Shown here: positions 51,776 through 63,203 of the stretch, piece by piece | Layout of the letters: the number at the start of each line of letters is the position of its first letter | Position numbering within the stretch: the first letter of the stretch is position 1 | Assembly: GCA_031769625.1 (NCBI GenBank) | Contig: JAUIMM010000002.1 | Span: 1,860,001 to 1,924,000 of the forward strand | Length of the DNA stretch: 64,000 nucleotides | Origin: Taudactylus pleione | Lineage: Eukaryota; Chordata; Amphibia; Anura; Myobatrachidae | Reading direction: 5' to 3' | The notes under the pieces: model-generated | Seen by the model: only the letters and a program-made list of their open reading frames with translations | Database searches by the model: none | Told to the model about the DNA's origin: nothing | Program-made: the position numbers and the translations under genes

Positions 51776-52204
51776 TATGAAAAGTCCAGGGCTGGTTCTG
51801 TTTTAGGGGGGGACCCCACATCTTTTTTTCAAAAATGTAACTCTAAGCTTTTTACAGTTAGATACATGCATGCATCTCACTGATGTATGCATGTATCTGT
51901 GTCAATCCAACCTGCTCATGCTAAAATCGAAAGCATTAAGCAGGTCTATTCATTTGGGGATTTGAAGTTCGATTTTGTGTTTGATTTCAAATGGAATAAT
52001 AGTAAATTAGGGATTTGTGCATTGGTCTATGTAAAAGTACTGATGTTTTTCCGATGTTCGATTTTGAGTCGGATTTGAGTAAAATTTGGTTTTATGTTCG
52101 ATTTTACATTTGATTTTACCTTTAGTTAATCTCCAAATGCCAATCGAATGAAAATCGAATGTGAAATCACACTAAAATCCAAATCGAACTTTAGTAAATT
52201 TAAC
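51776..52204. other. Unassigned DNA downstream of the kinase
   Basis: Bases about 51930-52204 hold repeated CGATTTT/AAAATCGAA words, with a FIGTT-free AT-rich composition; the last bases (TTTAGTAAATTTAACCCTA) resemble the end of the foldback MITE at 23441-23835. No gene recognised. Confidence 0.4.
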
Positions 52205-52512
52205 CCTAAAGGTGCATACACACGGAACGATATATCGTCACGATATGAACGATAACATGTGTATGCAATGAACCACTAACAATATGCGCTCTCGCTGGAC
52301 GATAATATCGTCCATCAGGCATGCATGTAGGCCAATCTGGACGATATCATGCATTTTGAATATGGGAGAACGAGCGTTGGTGATATCATTGGTGATATCT
52401 TTGGTGTGTGGATGAACAATATCGTTCATCCAGCACATCAGGAATTTCAAGGGAGATCGTTCAGCAATATCGTTCGCTGAACAGATCGTCCTGTGTGTAC
52501 ACGGCATAATAC
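52205..52512. mobile_element. GATATCG-rich MITE
   Basis: The ends AAAGGTGCATACACACGG and CCTGTGTGTACACGGC are partly inverted. The interior is full of CGATAT/ATATCG palindromes and GATCGTTC repeats. Related copies are at 40152-40463 and 40995-41292. Non-coding. Confidence 0.55.
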
Positions 52513-53154
52513 TGGACACCTTCTGTAGATCATTTTATGTATATTTGTGTCCACTGTGTTTGCTACATTTATTTAGACCTTGTTGGATACTCAATTGCAG
52601 TTTCAGACAAAGCACTTTAACAATAAAACATAACAACATCTGACTGTATTTCAAACAACAAGAAGAAGAAAGACAAGATTTGAGTCTGATGCACTTCCTA
52701 GGTCAAATCATTTATCTATCTATATATTTCTCTGGAAATTTCAGTAAACTTTAATCTTTATTTCTTATTCATTAAAATATATTGTCCAGAAATTAGGTGA
52801 AATGTTGAATAAAATCAAGATATAGCTTTCGAAGAAAAAGGTATGTACATATATATAGAAAATGTGATTAAAAATTCCTTCTTTCGTCTGTTATAACGTG
52901 TAATGTAATTGTGTATATCCGAGTGGTAGTATTTAATATATAGTTGCACTCTCAGATAACAGCTGTATTAATATAACTTCAAATCATATAGAGGTATACT
53001 GTATTTTCTTCTTGACTGTGTTATATATATATATATATATATATATAAATCTCATTGCAATACACATGCTAATATAGTTACAGTTATGGAGAAATTAAGA
53101 TCCACAATATACATGTGACTGGGAATTATTAAATGAAGGGGTCCTGCATAGTAC
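52513..53154. other. AT-rich unassigned DNA
   Basis: Contains a (TA)n microsatellite at about 53023-53046. No gene or named repeat. Confidence 0.45.
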
Positions 53155-53345
53155 TGGCCAGTATGGACTCTTTTTAGTATAGTAGCCAAAAGGAAGGAGG
53201 GCCCTGCTAGAGAGAGCTTACAATCAACAGGAACAGATTGAAGTAGTGGCACAAGGGGGTGACATGAAGAGGGTAAGGATTTGGGGAGGAGGTGGGAAGG
53301 GTAACTATGCTCAAGGGCAGTATTATTAATTAAATAGAAATAAAA
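53155..53345 (-). mobile_element. CR1/L2-like LINE 3' UTR fragment
   Basis: GGAGGGCCCTGCTAGAGAGA then GCTTACAATC matches, with changes, the 3' UTR block of the LINE at 10526-11600 (GAGGGCCCTGCTCGTGAGAG). No coding part or tail is preserved. Confidence 0.5.
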
Positions 53346-53570
53346 GAGCATATTTTACTACAAGCACAGCTTCATTCTAAAACATTATAATGAATGACTA
53401 GATATATTATTGGAATATATCAGTATTTCCAGTTTTATCTGGAGGTTTTCCATGCTTATGTTCACATTTCTTAGTTTTATATATCTAGCTAATAGACCTG
53501 TCCACTGCTGGACACAATAAATCTAAGACTGACAATTATTTTTATTTCATTTACAACTATAATGGACTAA

Positions 53571-54110
53571 GGGCCTGATTCAGAGCTGAACGCTCTGACC
53601 AGAGCGCTCGCTCTGAATCAGGGCCCTCCTCCATGAAAATGGAGCGGCCTCCTGGCCGCTCGTATAGCTGTGGGTGACCACCCACAGCATATGCGAGCGG
53701 CCAAAAAGATGGTCGCGATGGTCTTGACCATCGGACTTGCCACGGAGACCCTGCGGTAGGGTCTCCCTGCCACAAGCCCTGGAGTGATTTTGGCTCTATC
53801 AGAGCCAAAATCACTCCCACTGACATCACTAGTGATGTCAGTGGGGCCGGCTTCAGACGGTAGGCGTTCCCATGGGAATGCCTCCGTCTGGCAGGCACGC
53901 CCCCGGCACTCCCACCAAAGGGGGCGTGCTGTCAATCAACATCGACTGCACGCCCCCTTTGGTGCGAGCCCCGGAGCGAAGGAAAGCCCGTCGCTCGCCG
54001 GGTCTCGCGCATGCGCACGACGGAGCTCCCTCCGTCGTGTGCATGCGCAGTGGGGAGCATCGACCCGCTTGCGAGCGTACTGACGCTCACGAGCGGGTCT
54101 GAATGACCCC
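53571..54110. mobile_element. CpG-rich Harbinger-like MITE
   Basis: It starts GGGCCTGATTCAGAGCTGAA after TAA and ends GAGCGGGTCTGAATGACCCC. It contains CACTGACATCACTAGTGATG and GACGGAGCTCCCTCCGTCG inverted repeats like the 939-1484 copy. About 540 bp, CpG-rich, no ORF. Confidence 0.7.
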
Positions 54111-54234
54111 CTATGTTTCTGCCAGGTCATTTCCATTACAAGAAACTTATTTTTCCTTTCTCCAAATTATGTATAAATTATGATACACAAGGAGTAATAT
54201 GAGATGTAAATGTCAGTATAATAAGAATTACATT

Positions 54235-54370
54235 GGTAAGTAGTGGGGTTAGGGAGAGGGTTAGGGTTAGGCACTAGGGGGAGGGTTAGGATTAGCCACT
54301 GGGTGCGTGGGTTAAGGTTAGCCATGTGGGGGGAGGGCTAGGTTTAGGCACTAGGAGGGGGGCCTAGGTT
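54235..54370. repeat. GTTAGGCAC-rich tract
   Basis: Degenerate units around GGTTAGGGTTAGGCACTAGG plus GGGAGG. Similar tracts are at 3040-3135 and 38345-38500, where the first forms the centre of a MITE. It resembles but is not telomeric TTAGGG. Confidence 0.6.
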
Positions 54371-57012
54371 TACAGTGCAGGGTTGTATATGGGTTGTATA
54401 AATGGTAAGTCATAAGGAAAGTGAAAGCAGACACACTAATACTGAGAGCACTTACGATATTGCCAGATGTTTCCTTGGCATTTAGATCATGGAAGTGAAA
54501 GAAAAAGAGACTCTATGTGGGGGCACACTATAGGTATTGGAGATATAAAAATTAACTTTTAATGAATAAATATTTAAAATTATTATTATAGCAATTGACA
54601 AACGAACAAGTAATACATATATGAATCTTAATCAGGGAAGATATTATCCCTGCTGTGGGTAATAGATAGCCAGGCAGAATAATATTACATTGATGTAAAT
54701 ATTTATATGCGCCTTTGGCCACAATACAATATTTATCCAGATTACTCACAATCTTGACCTATTTTAGTGAATGACAGATAAACAAATAGTACATATAAAT
54801 TTCAATCAGGGGAGATATTATCTCCGCTGTGAGTGTGTGAGTATTTATATGTGCCTTTAGCCCCAAATACCTCACAGTCTTAAGATCAGCAATTGACAAA
54901 CAAACAAATAATACATATATAACTCTCAATCAAGGGAGATATGACCTCCTGTATGGGTAATAGATAGCCAGGCGAGATAATATTAAATTGATATGGATAT
55001 TTATATGTGCCTATAGCCACAATACAATATTTTACCAAAAAATTCACAGTCTAGGCATATTGCTCCACTTTACATGCTCATATCTGTAATAGGAAGCAGT
55101 AATAATTGATAGAAAAATTGGGCAAATACATGTATATAAATATGGATGCCTGCATGCATTTAAGAAGTTTAATATGTGAAATTATATCATATATTGTGTG
55201 TGTAATACTGTCATAAGGTTAATAAAATATAAATAACCTCACATAGATAAACTTCAAAAAGAACTAGCCAAGACAAAAAACATGAAAAAGCACATGAAAC
55301 ACCCTGCAGGACCTCATTGATATTATGTCACATTAGAAATACAGAGCAATCAGCTTCTTATCCCTCTCGATGTATATAGTATACTGCAAATGAAAATGAG
55401 AGGGGAGGTCCAGCACAATGTATATAAATATGTATGGACTAAACTGGCAGGTTTGGTGGCCGTCTGCCCTGATGCGCTGGGCAGTGCAGGGGGTATACGC
55501 CACTTACCTGTCCAGTATGCGGTCCTGGTGTAGTCAGCGGTGCTGTCAGTGTCGCTAGTGCATGCCGCTGTGCGTAGTTGGAAGACCGGAGTCACGTGTG
55601 CGCATCACGTGACCCGGAAATGTCAGTCTGACGCGGGTTTCGCCGATACGAGGCTTGCTCACAGTCCCAACCCTATAGCCTAAGCAATAGGTCAGTCTTT
55701 TTGTACCCGCTGCCGACCAATTACATAGTCCCATTCATGAGTGATAGACTCAATGGCCTGTTAGTAACGTACATCTGTCTGAATACTTATTGGTGGATCA
55801 GCCTGTGATGGACATATGTTTCGACCAATCAAAAGGCTGGATGAGTAGCAATGTACAGAGAAAGATAGACATGTGTATAGACCAATCAGAAAGCTGAAAA
55901 AACGGCAATACATAAAGATAAATCTTCCATAATATATAATAGCCTGTTTATAACACTCATGTATATGTGGAATCAGCCTATGCAGGACACCTATAGTGGC
56001 CAATCAAAAAGCTAAGTGAGCTAAAAAGTGCAAAATATAATAGCAAAGTGTATAGTCCAATCAGAAGGCTGGAAAAACAACAATATTAAAAGAATTTTTT
56101 TAGATATGTACCAGCCTACTGATAACACCAATTTAATAATAAAGATAACAATTAGTGCCATAGGGAAGGTAAATTAAATTAATCAACAAAAAATATTGTT
56201 TATATAAACCTATAAAAAATAATTGATTTTATAAGGAACAAGTTTAAAAATATTATGTCAAAAAGTATTATAATTTAGTTAGAATATTCACATATTAATC
56301 ATTAAAATGCCTAATGAGTACAAATTAATTAATGCAAATTTCGTACATAAGACGGACAGAAACAATTGTTAGAAGAATTAGTCTATTCCCCCTTGATTGT
56401 GCTGAATGAGCAGCTACTGCACGTCATTGTACCACTGTAGTGAATGGCATGTGAGCGTACTCAAGCAGCATCAGAGGGTGAGAATAAGTAAGTAAGGCAT
56501 CTGCTGTCATATTGTATCAGCTGAGAGGTGTCTGATGAAATTCATTGCAGACATCTCTCCTGAAAATCTATGATGAGAGTGCCCTTAAAAATAAGTAAAA
56601 ACATAATGTCAGTATATGATCAGGAACTTCATGCTATAGCTAATCATATACCAATCGGAATTGATGATCAGTATGCAATGAGAAACCTGTATATTGACAG
56701 AAGAAAGAAAGTGAGCACTGCAAACATATTAGTCATGCTAAAAAAAAACCTCTGTTGCCAAAAGGCATTGCAGAGTGATAGGAATGCAGTTCTTAAGCAT
56801 TAGCCATTGATGCTACAGGCCAGAAAAGTTGCAAAGGTAAAGGAAAAGGAAAAAATTCCAAAGTTAAGGAAAAAAATATATACATTAAACTTGATTTTTG
56901 AAATTATCCTGCAGAAGGAGGGGAAGGATTATATATGAAAAAAGAGACAGAAAATGGACAATATCCAACCAAAATGGACAATTTATTATCATGACCCAAT
57001 TAATATATTAAA
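54371..57012 (-). mobile_element. Probable 3' part and pseudo-LTR of a Penelope-like element
   Basis: This AT-rich region lies downstream (leftward) of the PLE coding sequence at 63204-64000 once the DIRS insertion is removed. Bases about 54545-55040 contain a repeated segment (CAATTGACAAACGAACAAGT and CAGGGAAGATATTATCCCTG, with variants). Bases 55430-55665 are GC-rich and end in a hammerhead-like fold, as in PLE pseudo-LTRs. Continuity with 62819 onward is an inference from orientation and composition. A 77-residue open frame at 56570-56803 (+) is not recognised. Confidence 0.45.
55637..55664 (-). ncRNA. Hammerhead-like motif, degenerate
   Basis: On the minus strand: CTGTGAGCAAGCC, TCGTATC, GGCGAAAC, then CCGCGTCAG. 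GCC/GGC forms stem II and GAAAC the 3' half of a hammerhead core, but the 5' half CTGTGAGCAA departs from CUGANGA. The flanking position in a PLE pseudo-LTR supports homology; activity is doubtful. Confidence 0.35.
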
Positions 57013-57198
57013 ATATGAGATATGGTAAGAACTTACCCTTGTTATCTCTATTTCTACGAAGTCCATAGGGTTCCACAGGATACCTTGGGGTATAGGTGTG
57101 ACGTCAGTCGCAGGGCACCAAAGAGTTAAGCTTTCAGCCTCCCAGGATGCACTAGGTCCCCCTCCTATACCCCGCCCCCGGGCCAAGGCACCTCAGTT
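57013..57198. repeat. DIRS 3' terminal inverted repeat
   Basis: Bases from about 57062 to 57198 are the near-perfect reverse complement of 62667-62800 (CCTTGGGGTATAGGTGTGAC, GCACCAAAGAGTTAAGCTTT, CTAGGTCCCCCTCCTATACC). The outer 50 bases (GATATGGTAAGAACTTACCC) are specific to this end and are complementary to part of the internal region. Confidence 0.88.
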
Positions 57199-57346
57199 AG
57201 TTACCAAGCCATAGGCCGGAGGAGGAGAAGGAAGAGAGAGAACAAAGATCTGGACACATACAAGAATCACATTCTCACCAGAGGGAGACGGAAAACCGGT
57301 GACCAGAGCAAAGCCCATCTGCAGCACAGGTGCGACAGGGCGGGAG

Positions 57347-57458
57347 TCCTGTGGAACCCTATGGACTTCGTAGAAATAGAGATAACAAGGGTAAGTTCTT
57401 ACCATATCTCATATTTTCTACTTCAGGGTCCATAGGGTATCCACAGGATACCTTGGGG
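57347..57458. repeat. DIRS internal complementary region
   Basis: Bases 57347-57414 are the exact reverse complement of the left end (57013-57080). Bases 57415-57458 are the exact reverse complement of the right end (62775-62818). The two parts meet head to head. In the DIRS model this region templates the joining of both ends into a circle. Perfect pairing suggests recent insertion or strong constraint at the time of copying. Confidence 0.9.
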
Positions 57459-57478
57459 ATGTCCCAAAGCAGTATCCT

Positions 57479-58600
57479 TTAAGGGTGGGGACGCTCCTGT
57501 GCAGAAAGGAGAATCCGCCGCCCGAAGGAAGCATCCTGAGAGGCGAAGGTGTCAAACCTGTAATACCTTCGTGAGGTATGGACAGAAGACCACGTAGCAG
57601 CCTTGCAGATCTGAACTGCCGAGGCACCACGTCGAGCTGCCCACGAAGGACCCACAGACCTAGTGGAATGAGCCTTCAGAGAAGGAGGGACCGGTAGGCC
57701 TTCATGAAGATAAGCTTCAGAAATAGCCATACGGATCCAGGCTGCCAAAGTTTGCTTTGAAGCAGGCCAACCCTTTTTACAGAAGCCATAGAGGACAACA
57801 AAGCGTCCGACTTCCTAAACAAAGAAGTGCGGTCAACATAAGTCCTTAAGGCCCGCACAACATCCAAAGAGGCCTCACCCACGGAAAGACCCGGTGAGTT
57901 AAAGGCCGGAACAACTATTTCCTCGTTAACATGAAACTGGGAAACAACTTTGGGAAGAAACTCGGGCCGAGTGCGGAGCACTGCCCTGTTCCCATGAAAA
58001 ACCAAGAAAGGGGGTCTACAAGAAAGAGCCCCTAACTCAGAAACACGTCTGGCTGAAGCAACGGCCAGAAGGAAAACAGTCTTAGCTGTTAGCCATTTAA
58101 TATCCACTGAGCCCAGTGGTTCAAACGGCGGTCCTTGGAGAGCCCTCAGGACCACAGCCAAATCCCAAGGCGCCACAGGTGGAACAAAGGGCGGCTGAAT
58201 ACGGAGAACACCTTGCATAAAGGTGCGCACATCCGGGATTGTAGCAATCCTACGGTGAAACCAGACAGATAGGGCCGAAACCTGTACCTTCAAAGAAGCA
58301 AGGCGAAGCCCATGATCTAGTCCCACTTGCAGGAAGGCGAGAATCCGAGACAGACGAAACTCCCGCGGTGCATAACCTCTCGGTCGACACCACTGGAAGA
58401 ACGTATGCCACACGCGATGGTATATCCTCGCGGAAGACGGTTTCCGAGCTCGTAACATGGTACGCACCACAGAGCTGGAAAACCCCCAGGACCTCAGCAT
58501 GGCCGTCTCAACAGCCACGCCGCCAAAGACAGCCGAGTCAGGTCCGGGTGAAGACAAGGACCCTGAGACAGAAGGTCCGGTCGTAGCGGCAACCGCAGAG
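57479..58600 (-). pseudogene. DIRS tyrosine recombinase, one frameshift
   Basis: The frame follows the RNase H end with GVAVETAMLRSWGFSSSVV, RARKPSSARIYHRVWHTFFQ and the N-terminal core-binding fold. The first catalytic Arg lies in LAVASARRVSELGALS. A one-base change in a run of A near 57775 shifts frame after the LLSSMASVK segment. The rest reads KAHSTRSVGPSWAARRGA (HxxR) and CKAATWSSVHTSRRYYRF, which carries the nucleophilic Tyr, and ends QERPHP at 57479. All catalytic residues are present, but split between two frames. It would integrate the circular DNA intermediate. Confidence 0.85.
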
Positions 58601-60270
58601 GACTGTCCACGGACAGACCCTGAAGGTCTGAGAACCAGTGCCGTCTGGGCCACGCGGGAGCTATCAACAGGAGCGTCCCTCCTTCCTGTTTGAATTTCCG
58701 GATTACCCGTGGAAGAAGGGAGACCGGAGGGAACAGGTATGCGAACCTGAACGTCCACCGGACGGACAGAGCATCCACCAGAGACGCCCCTTCGTCTCTT
58801 GTGCGAGACCCGTACACCGGCAACTTGTTGTTGTGCCGGGACGCCATGAGGTCGATTTCTGGAAGACCCCACCTGTCCACCAGTAGTTGAAAAACGTCCG
58901 GGTGCAGGGACCATTCCCCTGGATGAACGTCCTGGCGACTTAGAAAGTCCGCCTCCCAATTTAGCACTCCCGGGATGAAGACCGCTGATATGGCCGGAAG
59001 ATTGTGCTCCGCCCAAACCAGGATCCGAGAGACCTCTACGAGAGCCGCCCGACTGCGAGTTCCTCCTTGCCTGTTTATGTAGGCCACGGTGGTAGCATTG
59101 TCCGACTGGACCTGCACCGGGTGACCCTGGAGAAACCGCTATGCCTGCAGGAGAGCATTGAAGACCGCACGGAGTTCCAAGATATTTATTGGAAGCTCCG
59201 CTTCTGTCGGTGTCCACCTGCCCTGGAACAAGTGTGGACCCGAAACTGCTCCCCAGCCCCGAAGACTGGCGTCCGTTGTCAACAGGACCCAATTTGGAAC
59301 CCAGAACGGACGTCCCTTGTTGAGGTGGGTCGTCTTTAACCACCACGCAAGGGACAGGCGAACCTCCGGGGTGAGCACAATCGTCTGGAACTTCAGAGAC
59401 TGAGGCAGCCCGTTCCACTTGGACAGGATCAGGTGCTGCAGAGGTCTGGAGTGAAACTGGGCGTATTCCACCATGTCGAACACCGACACCATGGAGCCCA
59501 GTAACCTCATCGCCGAGTGTAAGGACACCCGGCGGCTGTGCAGACAACTGCGCACCCTTGACTGTAAAGCAGAGATCTTGTCCTCCGTCACGAAGATCCT
59601 TTGCTGTCCCGAGTCCAATAAGGCTCCAAGATGCAGAATCCTCCGAGACGGGATTAGAGTGGACTTCTGCCAGTTGATTAGCCAGCCGTGCCGTTGCAGC
59701 AGTGCAATGGTCAGGTCCAAGTGGTGTAACAGGAGCTCTGGAGATCCTGCCACCAATAACAGGTCGTCCAAGTACGGCAACATGCGGACTCCTTGCAGCC
59801 GCAGAGAAGCCGCCATGACCGCCATAGCGTCCTGTATGTCCAATGACACCATGTAGTCCCCAGGTTCCAGCGCCAGAATGATGGACCGTAGGGTCTCCAT
59901 CCGAAACTTCGGGACCCGCAAAGACTTGTTGAGTGCTTTGAGGTTGAGAATCGGACGATATGACCCATTGGGTTTCTGTACCAAAAATAGATTTGAATAG
60001 AAACCCTGGCCCCTCTGGGAGAATGGAACAGGCACTATAACTCCAGCCTGGAGCATAGTGTGCAATACCTTCCGCAGCTCCGTAGCCTTGTTCCGGTCTG
60101 ATGGTAGACCCGTGGTGAAGAATCGAGCCGGGGGTCTGTGCCGGAAGGAGAGGGCGTACCCGTGAGAGACCACCTCCAGAACCCAAGTGTCTGTCGTAGT
60201 GAACGACCAACACCGGGAGAACTGCAGCAGGCGGCCTCCCACCCTGGGATCCCCCAAGGGGAGACCCGGA
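58494..60270 (-). pseudogene. DIRS reverse transcriptase and RNase H, deletion and stop
   Basis: It reads VGGRLLQFSRCWSFTTTDTW, then PVPFSQRGQGFYSNLFLVQK, NGSYRPILNLKALN and YMVSLDIQDA (motif A Asp). It then jumps to MAVMAASLRLQGVRMLPYLDD (motif C), with about 40 residues between them missing. Thumb and RNase H follow (LLTTDASLRGWGA, INILELRAVFNALLQA). A TAG at 59139-59141 interrupts, and the same frame continues RFLQGHPVQVQSDNATTVAY, GTRSRAALVEVSRI and FLSRQDVHPGEWSL to a stop at 58494. The internal deletion alone would inactivate the polymerase. Confidence 0.87.
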
Positions 60271-60273
60271 CCG

Positions 60274-61733
60274 TCAGGCCGCAGGCTTGTCATCTGGCTT
60301 GGGGGCCGGACGTCTGGTACTCCATGCCTGTTTCCGGGGCTTGACCGATTTCTTAGGGCCAGCCTGTCGAGGAAACGACTGTGGTTTGGGCCTGCCCTGG
60401 GCCCTAGATGACCGAAAGGACGATGGTCCAGAACCAGAAGGAGCAGCGGCCGACGGGAGACAAGCAGATTTGGCTGCCGCCAGCGTGGCCACAATCTTAT
60501 CCAGATCCGGACCGAAGAGAACTTCTCCGGTAAACGGCAACGCTTCCAGACCTTTCTTGGATCTGCGTCCGCCTTCCAGGATCGCAGCCACAAGGTGCGA
60601 CGAGCAGCTACCGCTGCTGAAGAAATTCTAGACACCAGAGTACTAATGTATAGAGCCGCCTCGTTGATGTAGGTGGCCGAATCACGGAGATTGCCAATCA
60701 ACTCCGCCTGTTCGGCCGGACAGTCGGATTCAAAAGAAGCCTCTAATGAATCCGCCCAGCGCTCCATCGCTCTGGCAACCCAGCAAATGGCCATAGCCGG
60801 CCGTGCTGCCCCCCCTGCAAGGGAATAAGCGGACTTCAGGCAGATTTCTACCTTGCGGTCCGTAGCATCCTTAAGGGAGGACATGGATGGCATCGGCAAT
60901 GTGGCACTACGGACAAGACGGGTCACGTGAGAATCCACCTGTGGAGGGGATTCACACTTCGCAAAATAATTATCCGCGAACGGATAAGCCACCGCCAGGC
61001 GTCTCTGCGGCTGGTATCTTTTGCCAGGTTGTTTCCACGCCTCCTCTAAATGGTCCACCAACTGACCCGAAAGAGGAAAGACTGTGGCATCGCCCTTCAC
61101 ATCTTTGAAAAAGGCATACTTAGATTTAGCCGCTGGGGGAACTTCGTCCTCAATCACCAAGGCTGTGCGGACCGCCCGAATAAGTCCAGGAATATATACT
61201 TTGGACTTAGCATCAGCGTCCTTAGTATGGAAAGGTTCCTGATCGTAAGGATCCAGAATCTCCCCATCATCAGACGTCCCTTCGTCATCCTCATAAGGAG
61301 CGGACAGAGACGCCACCGGCCTTTTATGAGGCCGCATCACAGACTCCCCTTGCAACACATCCGACAAGTGCTGTACAGAACTCGTCAGGGAGTTAACCCA
61401 CGCTGGCTCCTGAGAACCCGGGAGCGGGGAAATAGGGAGACTGTGGGGTACCACCAATTGTCGTGGGAACCCCTGCATGGGTGACGACACCACAGACTGC
61501 TGGGACAAACCCATCGGAGTAAACGCGGGCTGCGGAGCTAACTGGCCCACTAAAGCTGTTAACGCCTGAGCGAAACAAGCCCAGGGCGGCTCCTGTACCG
61601 GTGCTGTAACCGTAATAGGCCGCGCCATGGACAAACACTGCCGGCAAAGGCCCTCCGCGCTACCCTCCCCCTCCGCTAACGGTACTTTGCACGTGGTACA
61701 CTGTAGCCAGAGGGGAAAATCACTTTCAGACAT
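60274..61733 (-). pseudogene. DIRS gag-like protein, one frameshift
   Basis: Start at 61733 with MSESDFPLWLQCTTCKVPLA and a C-x2-C / C-x2-C pair (residues 12-15 and 30-33) that could bind zinc. Later: KYAFFKDVKGDATVFPL, AVAYPFADNYFAKCESPPQV, SDCPAEQAELIGNLRDSATY. Near 60560 the loss of one base after KADAD moves the true frame to GLEALPFTGEVLFGPDLDK, which ends in basic residues and KPDDKPAA at 60274. Because of the shift, one frame fuses gag to the RT and gives a misleading 864-residue ORF. Confidence 0.82.
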
Positions 61734-62666
61734 TATGGCACCACGTATGTGACCTCTCTCACCAATTAAGTATTAAATAGGCGAGAGACCACCCTGCAGC
61801 ACCGCACCGCAAGGGCTTTAGCAGAAAGAACAGGGACAGTAATAAAGCTGACAGTTTAGAGAAGAAAAGTTACAGGCAGCGCTAGCACAGTCACATACAA
61901 TGCAGAGAAATAACAATTCCTGCACTAACAGCGCTGATCACTCAACTACACAGACACAGGGCCTGGTAGGACACAGCGCTGCATACACAGACCTGAGCCA
62001 CAGCGGAGGAGAGGTATGCGGGGGGACCCAGACCACGATGCTTCCTTCCAGACTTCCAGCAGCGTTCACCATGCGTTGCAGAGAAGATGGCCACCGAGGA
62101 GCAGAGAGAAGCTGGCCTGGGGGAGGAGCGCTGACACAGGACCAGTCAGCACAGTGCAGAGAGGGCTGTGTGCAGCGGGGGAGGCGCCGGCTGTGAGACA
62201 GGGAAGGCGCGCTCCCCTGACATGCATTTAACCCCTGGGACGCCGCAGCGCTACCGCTCTGCTGCGGTCCGCTGTCCCAGGGGGTAGTGGAAGCGCAGGT
62301 TGGTCGCCTGGCTCCACGCTGCAGCCAGTCCCCAGGGAGCCCCCTGCCTGGGGACTTAGGACCATGTGATCAGCGGGGACCCACCGCGGGACCCCGCTGC
62401 TTACCTCTGTCCCCCTTGAATCCGGCCATGGTCCGGAGCATCTGGGGTCACCGCTAGCTGTGACCCCAGACGCCCACCAGCATCCCCGGATCAGTACCGG
62501 CGTTCTGGTACCGGCGGGGTGTAGGGAAGACAGCATGGACGTCAGGACTGACTGTCCATGCTGTTCATCCAGATGTGCAGCCACAGCTGCATGAAGAAAA
62601 AGCTTCAGGGGCTCTTCTAGCCCCCACTCCAACAGGTGCACCCGACTCCGGCCGGGCACCAAACTA
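61734..62666 (-). other. DIRS 5' leader
   Basis: GC-rich untranslated region between the 5' inverted repeat and gag. An open frame of 179 codons at 62228-62767 runs through the inverted repeat and has no recognisable domain. Confidence 0.6.
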
Positions 62667-62818
62667 AACTGAGGTGCCTTGGCCCGGGGGCGGGGTATAG
62701 GAGGGGGACCTAGTGCATCCTGGGAGGCTGAAAGCTTAACTCTTTGGTGCCCTGCGACTGACGTCACACCTATACCCCAAGGTATCCTGTGGATACCCTA
62801 TGGACCCTGAAGTAGAAA
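62667..62818. repeat. DIRS 5' terminal inverted repeat
   Basis: Inverse of 57062-57198, followed by GGTATCCTGTGGATACCCTA and TGGACCCTGAAGTAGAAA, the end-specific part that pairs with 57415-57458. Confidence 0.88.
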
Positions 62819-63203
62819 GTATACGAGTATGCCACCTATTGTGTACATACATCAGTGAAGAGTATAATTATTAAAAGTGATGAATAATGAGGATTAAAAG
62901 GTAGTTCAATTAATGAAGAGATTATAAAGCTAATCAATATCAGTGATAATGTGCAATATGTTAGTGATTGATGTATAATGTGATTATAAATTCATCTATG
63001 ATGATTAAAATGTGATGATGGTGAAAGAAATATGATTGTTAATTAATAAGTGTTTATAAATAGTGACAACTATAGTGATAATTGTGCAACATAATTAAAC
63101 TATTAAAGTGAAAAAAGGTGACGAAGTGAAAAAATTGAAAAGAAATTAATATTATGACTGGGGAAGGTATCGACAGAAATAAAAATGCTGATATAAAAAA
63201 TAT
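62819..63203 (-). other. PLE 3' flank next to the DIRS insertion
   Basis: Very AT-rich sequence rich in GTGATGAATAATGAGG-like repeats, just downstream of the PLE stop codon. It probably continues into 57012 and below on the other side of the DIRS. Confidence 0.45.

Larger units (their letters stand above)
57013..62818 (-). mobile_element. DIRS-type retrotransposon, complete ends, broken ORFs
   Basis: Read leftward, the order is 5' inverted repeat (62667-62818), leader, gag (60274-61733), RT/RNase H (58494-60270), tyrosine recombinase (57479-58600), internal complementary region (57347-57458), 3' inverted repeat (57013-57198). The internal region is complementary to both ends, which is diagnostic of DIRS elements that replicate through a circle and integrate by a tyrosine recombinase. 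There is no target duplication, as expected. It sits between two parts of a Penelope-like element. Confidence 0.9.

Noticed and set aside
56570..56803. 77-residue plus-strand ORF as a host exon
   Set aside because: Open frame of protein-like look but no recognised domain, no clear splice frame and located in probable PLE sequence; left unassigned.
57676..60213. 845-residue minus-strand ORF taken as one protein
   Set aside because: Only its last part is a real protein (tyrosine recombinase); the first two thirds run out of frame through the RT/RNase H gene.
59139..61733. 864-residue fused gag-RT protein
   Set aside because: The fusion results from a one-base loss in gag near 60560; the matching gag C terminus is in another frame.
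62228..62767. 179-residue minus-strand ORF as a DIRS protein
   Set aside because: It spans the inverted repeat and leader and shows no domain.
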